Source: Leeuwenhoekiella polynyae (GTDB lineage: Bacteria; Bacteroidota; Bacteroidia; Flavobacteriales; Flavobacteriaceae). From it: a DNA stretch of 64,000 nt. Every line of letters begins with the position of its first letter. Position 1 is the stretch's first letter. The notes below the pieces were generated by a model. The model ran no database searches. It was not told the DNA's origin and saw only the letters and a program-made list of their open reading frames with translations. Positions 63,198 to 64,000 of the stretch are shown here, one piece after another. The translations under genes and the position numbers were made by a program. The stretch lies in NCBI RefSeq assembly GCF_042683665.1, contig NZ_JBHUOO010000016.1; one strand, 5' to 3'.

Positions 63198-64000
63198 GTT
63201 GTTTTTGGAGGTTTCAGAATAGTAATTTTAGTGAGGATTCACAGGATTGAGAAAGCAAAAAGGGGTTACTCAAGGTTGTGAATTGCTTTCAGAATGCTAA
63301 TTTTAGTGAGGATTCACAGGAATTAGATAGGGTTTATGATATATCTGATAGTTGTGAATTGCTTTCAGAATGCTAATTTTAGTGAGGATTCACAGGAATA
63401 GCTTCCACAGCTATTAAAAGCACGGAGTTGTGAATTGCTTTCAGAATGCTAATTTTAGTGAGGATTCACAGGATAACCGTGATTTCCAGAAACATTTCCT
63501 AGGTTGTGAATTGCTTTCAGAATGCTAATTTTAGTGAGGATTCACAGGAAGAAATTGGAGTGATAAGAAGATCGGAAAGTTGTGAATTGCTTTCAGAATG
63601 CTAATTTTAGTGAGGATTCACAGGACGTACTTTCCCATTTGTATCAGTAGCTTTGTTGTGAATTGCTTTCAGAATGCTAATTTTAGTGAGGATTCACAGG
63701 GTTTATCTTTTTTGCAAGCGTGTCTTTATCGTTGTGAATTGCTTTCAGAATGCTAATTTTAGTGAGGATTCACAGGCCGCTGTAAGCGTGTGTATCTATA
63801 ACTTCAGTTGTGAATTGCTTTCAGAATGCTAATTTTAGTGAGGATTCACAGGTGAAAAGACCTTCAGCGCCGTAAGCTTTGGGTTGTGAATTGCTTTCAG
63901 AATGCTAATTTTAGTGAGGATTCACAGGGAAGAAGTTTTTCATTCACAGGATTTTCAAGTTGTGAATTGCTTTCAGAATGCTAATTTTAGTGAGGATTCA
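63198..64000 (+). CRISPR. Type II-C-like CRISPR array, truncated by the right edge
   Basis: One degenerate repeat (63198-63245) and nine identical 46-nt repeats starting at 63275, 63351, 63427, 63503, 63579, 63655, 63731, 63807 and 63883. A tenth starts at 63959 and is cut after 42 nt. There are ten spacers: the first is 29 nt, the other nine are 30 nt. The repeat begins GTTGTGAATTGC and ends GAGGATTCACAGG. TGTGAAT and ATTCACA near its ends form a 7-bp inverted repeat. Length, start and spacer size match flavobacterial type II-C arrays with Cas9. cas9, cas1, cas2 and the tracrRNA are not in the window and probably lie to the right. The array may be longer. Confidence 0.97.

Overview
The window looks like part of a flavobacterial (Bacteroidetes) chromosome. 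Three things point there: a SusC/SusD carbohydrate locus driven by a hybrid two-component regulator, frequent start codons without a Shine-Dalgarno sequence, and a CRISPR array with 46-nt repeats and 30-nt spacers of the type II-C kind common in this group. No rRNA, intact tRNA, transposase or integrase was seen.

Region 1 (1-32531) is the most striking part. A sigma-54 activator (NtrC family, minus strand, cut by the window edge) faces a long one-way run: a MacA/HlyD-type adaptor, a MacB-type ATPase, eleven consecutive double-FtsX (MacB-like) permeases of about 790-820 aa, a second ATPase, a terminator, and a TolC-like outer membrane protein. Ten permeases are intact. The ninth has an in-frame amber stop. 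The second ATPase has changes just after its signature motif and in its D-loop. Permease genes share near-identical ends and leaders while their middles diverge, which suggests tandem duplication with exchange at the junctions.

Region 2 (32744-41100) holds a frameshifted small secreted protein, a GH43-CBM6 secreted glycosidase, and a minus-strand potassium block: KdpD-like sensor, KdpE-like regulator, a 98-aa unknown, TrkH and TrkA. Intergenic stretches carry gene remnants and two related tRNA-3'-end-like repeats.

Region 3 (41068-53458) is a polysaccharide utilisation locus: hybrid two-component regulator on minus; SusC, SusD, two tandem GH43 enzymes and a GH-A clan glycosidase on plus. The enzymes suggest an arabinose-containing polymer such as arabinan or arabinoxylan. 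An almost identical 32/33-nt direct repeat lies on each side of this locus.

Region 4 (53512-62983) is an accessory-looking stretch. It has a one-TM unknown protein with a 17-bp perfect inverted repeat upstream, a proline-rich micro-lipoprotein followed by a terminator, and a TPR histidine kinase/response regulator pair. Next comes a cluster of small, often cysteine-rich proteins, one of them frameshifted. A compact operon follows: excalibur-domain protein, TerB-like protein, four-TM coiled-coil protein and vWA-like lipoprotein. A convergent secreted EEP-fold nuclease closes the region. The TerB-like/membrane/vWA operon is the best candidate here for an undescribed envelope-associated system.

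Region 5 (63198-64000) is the CRISPR array, running off the right edge. cas genes are not in the window.
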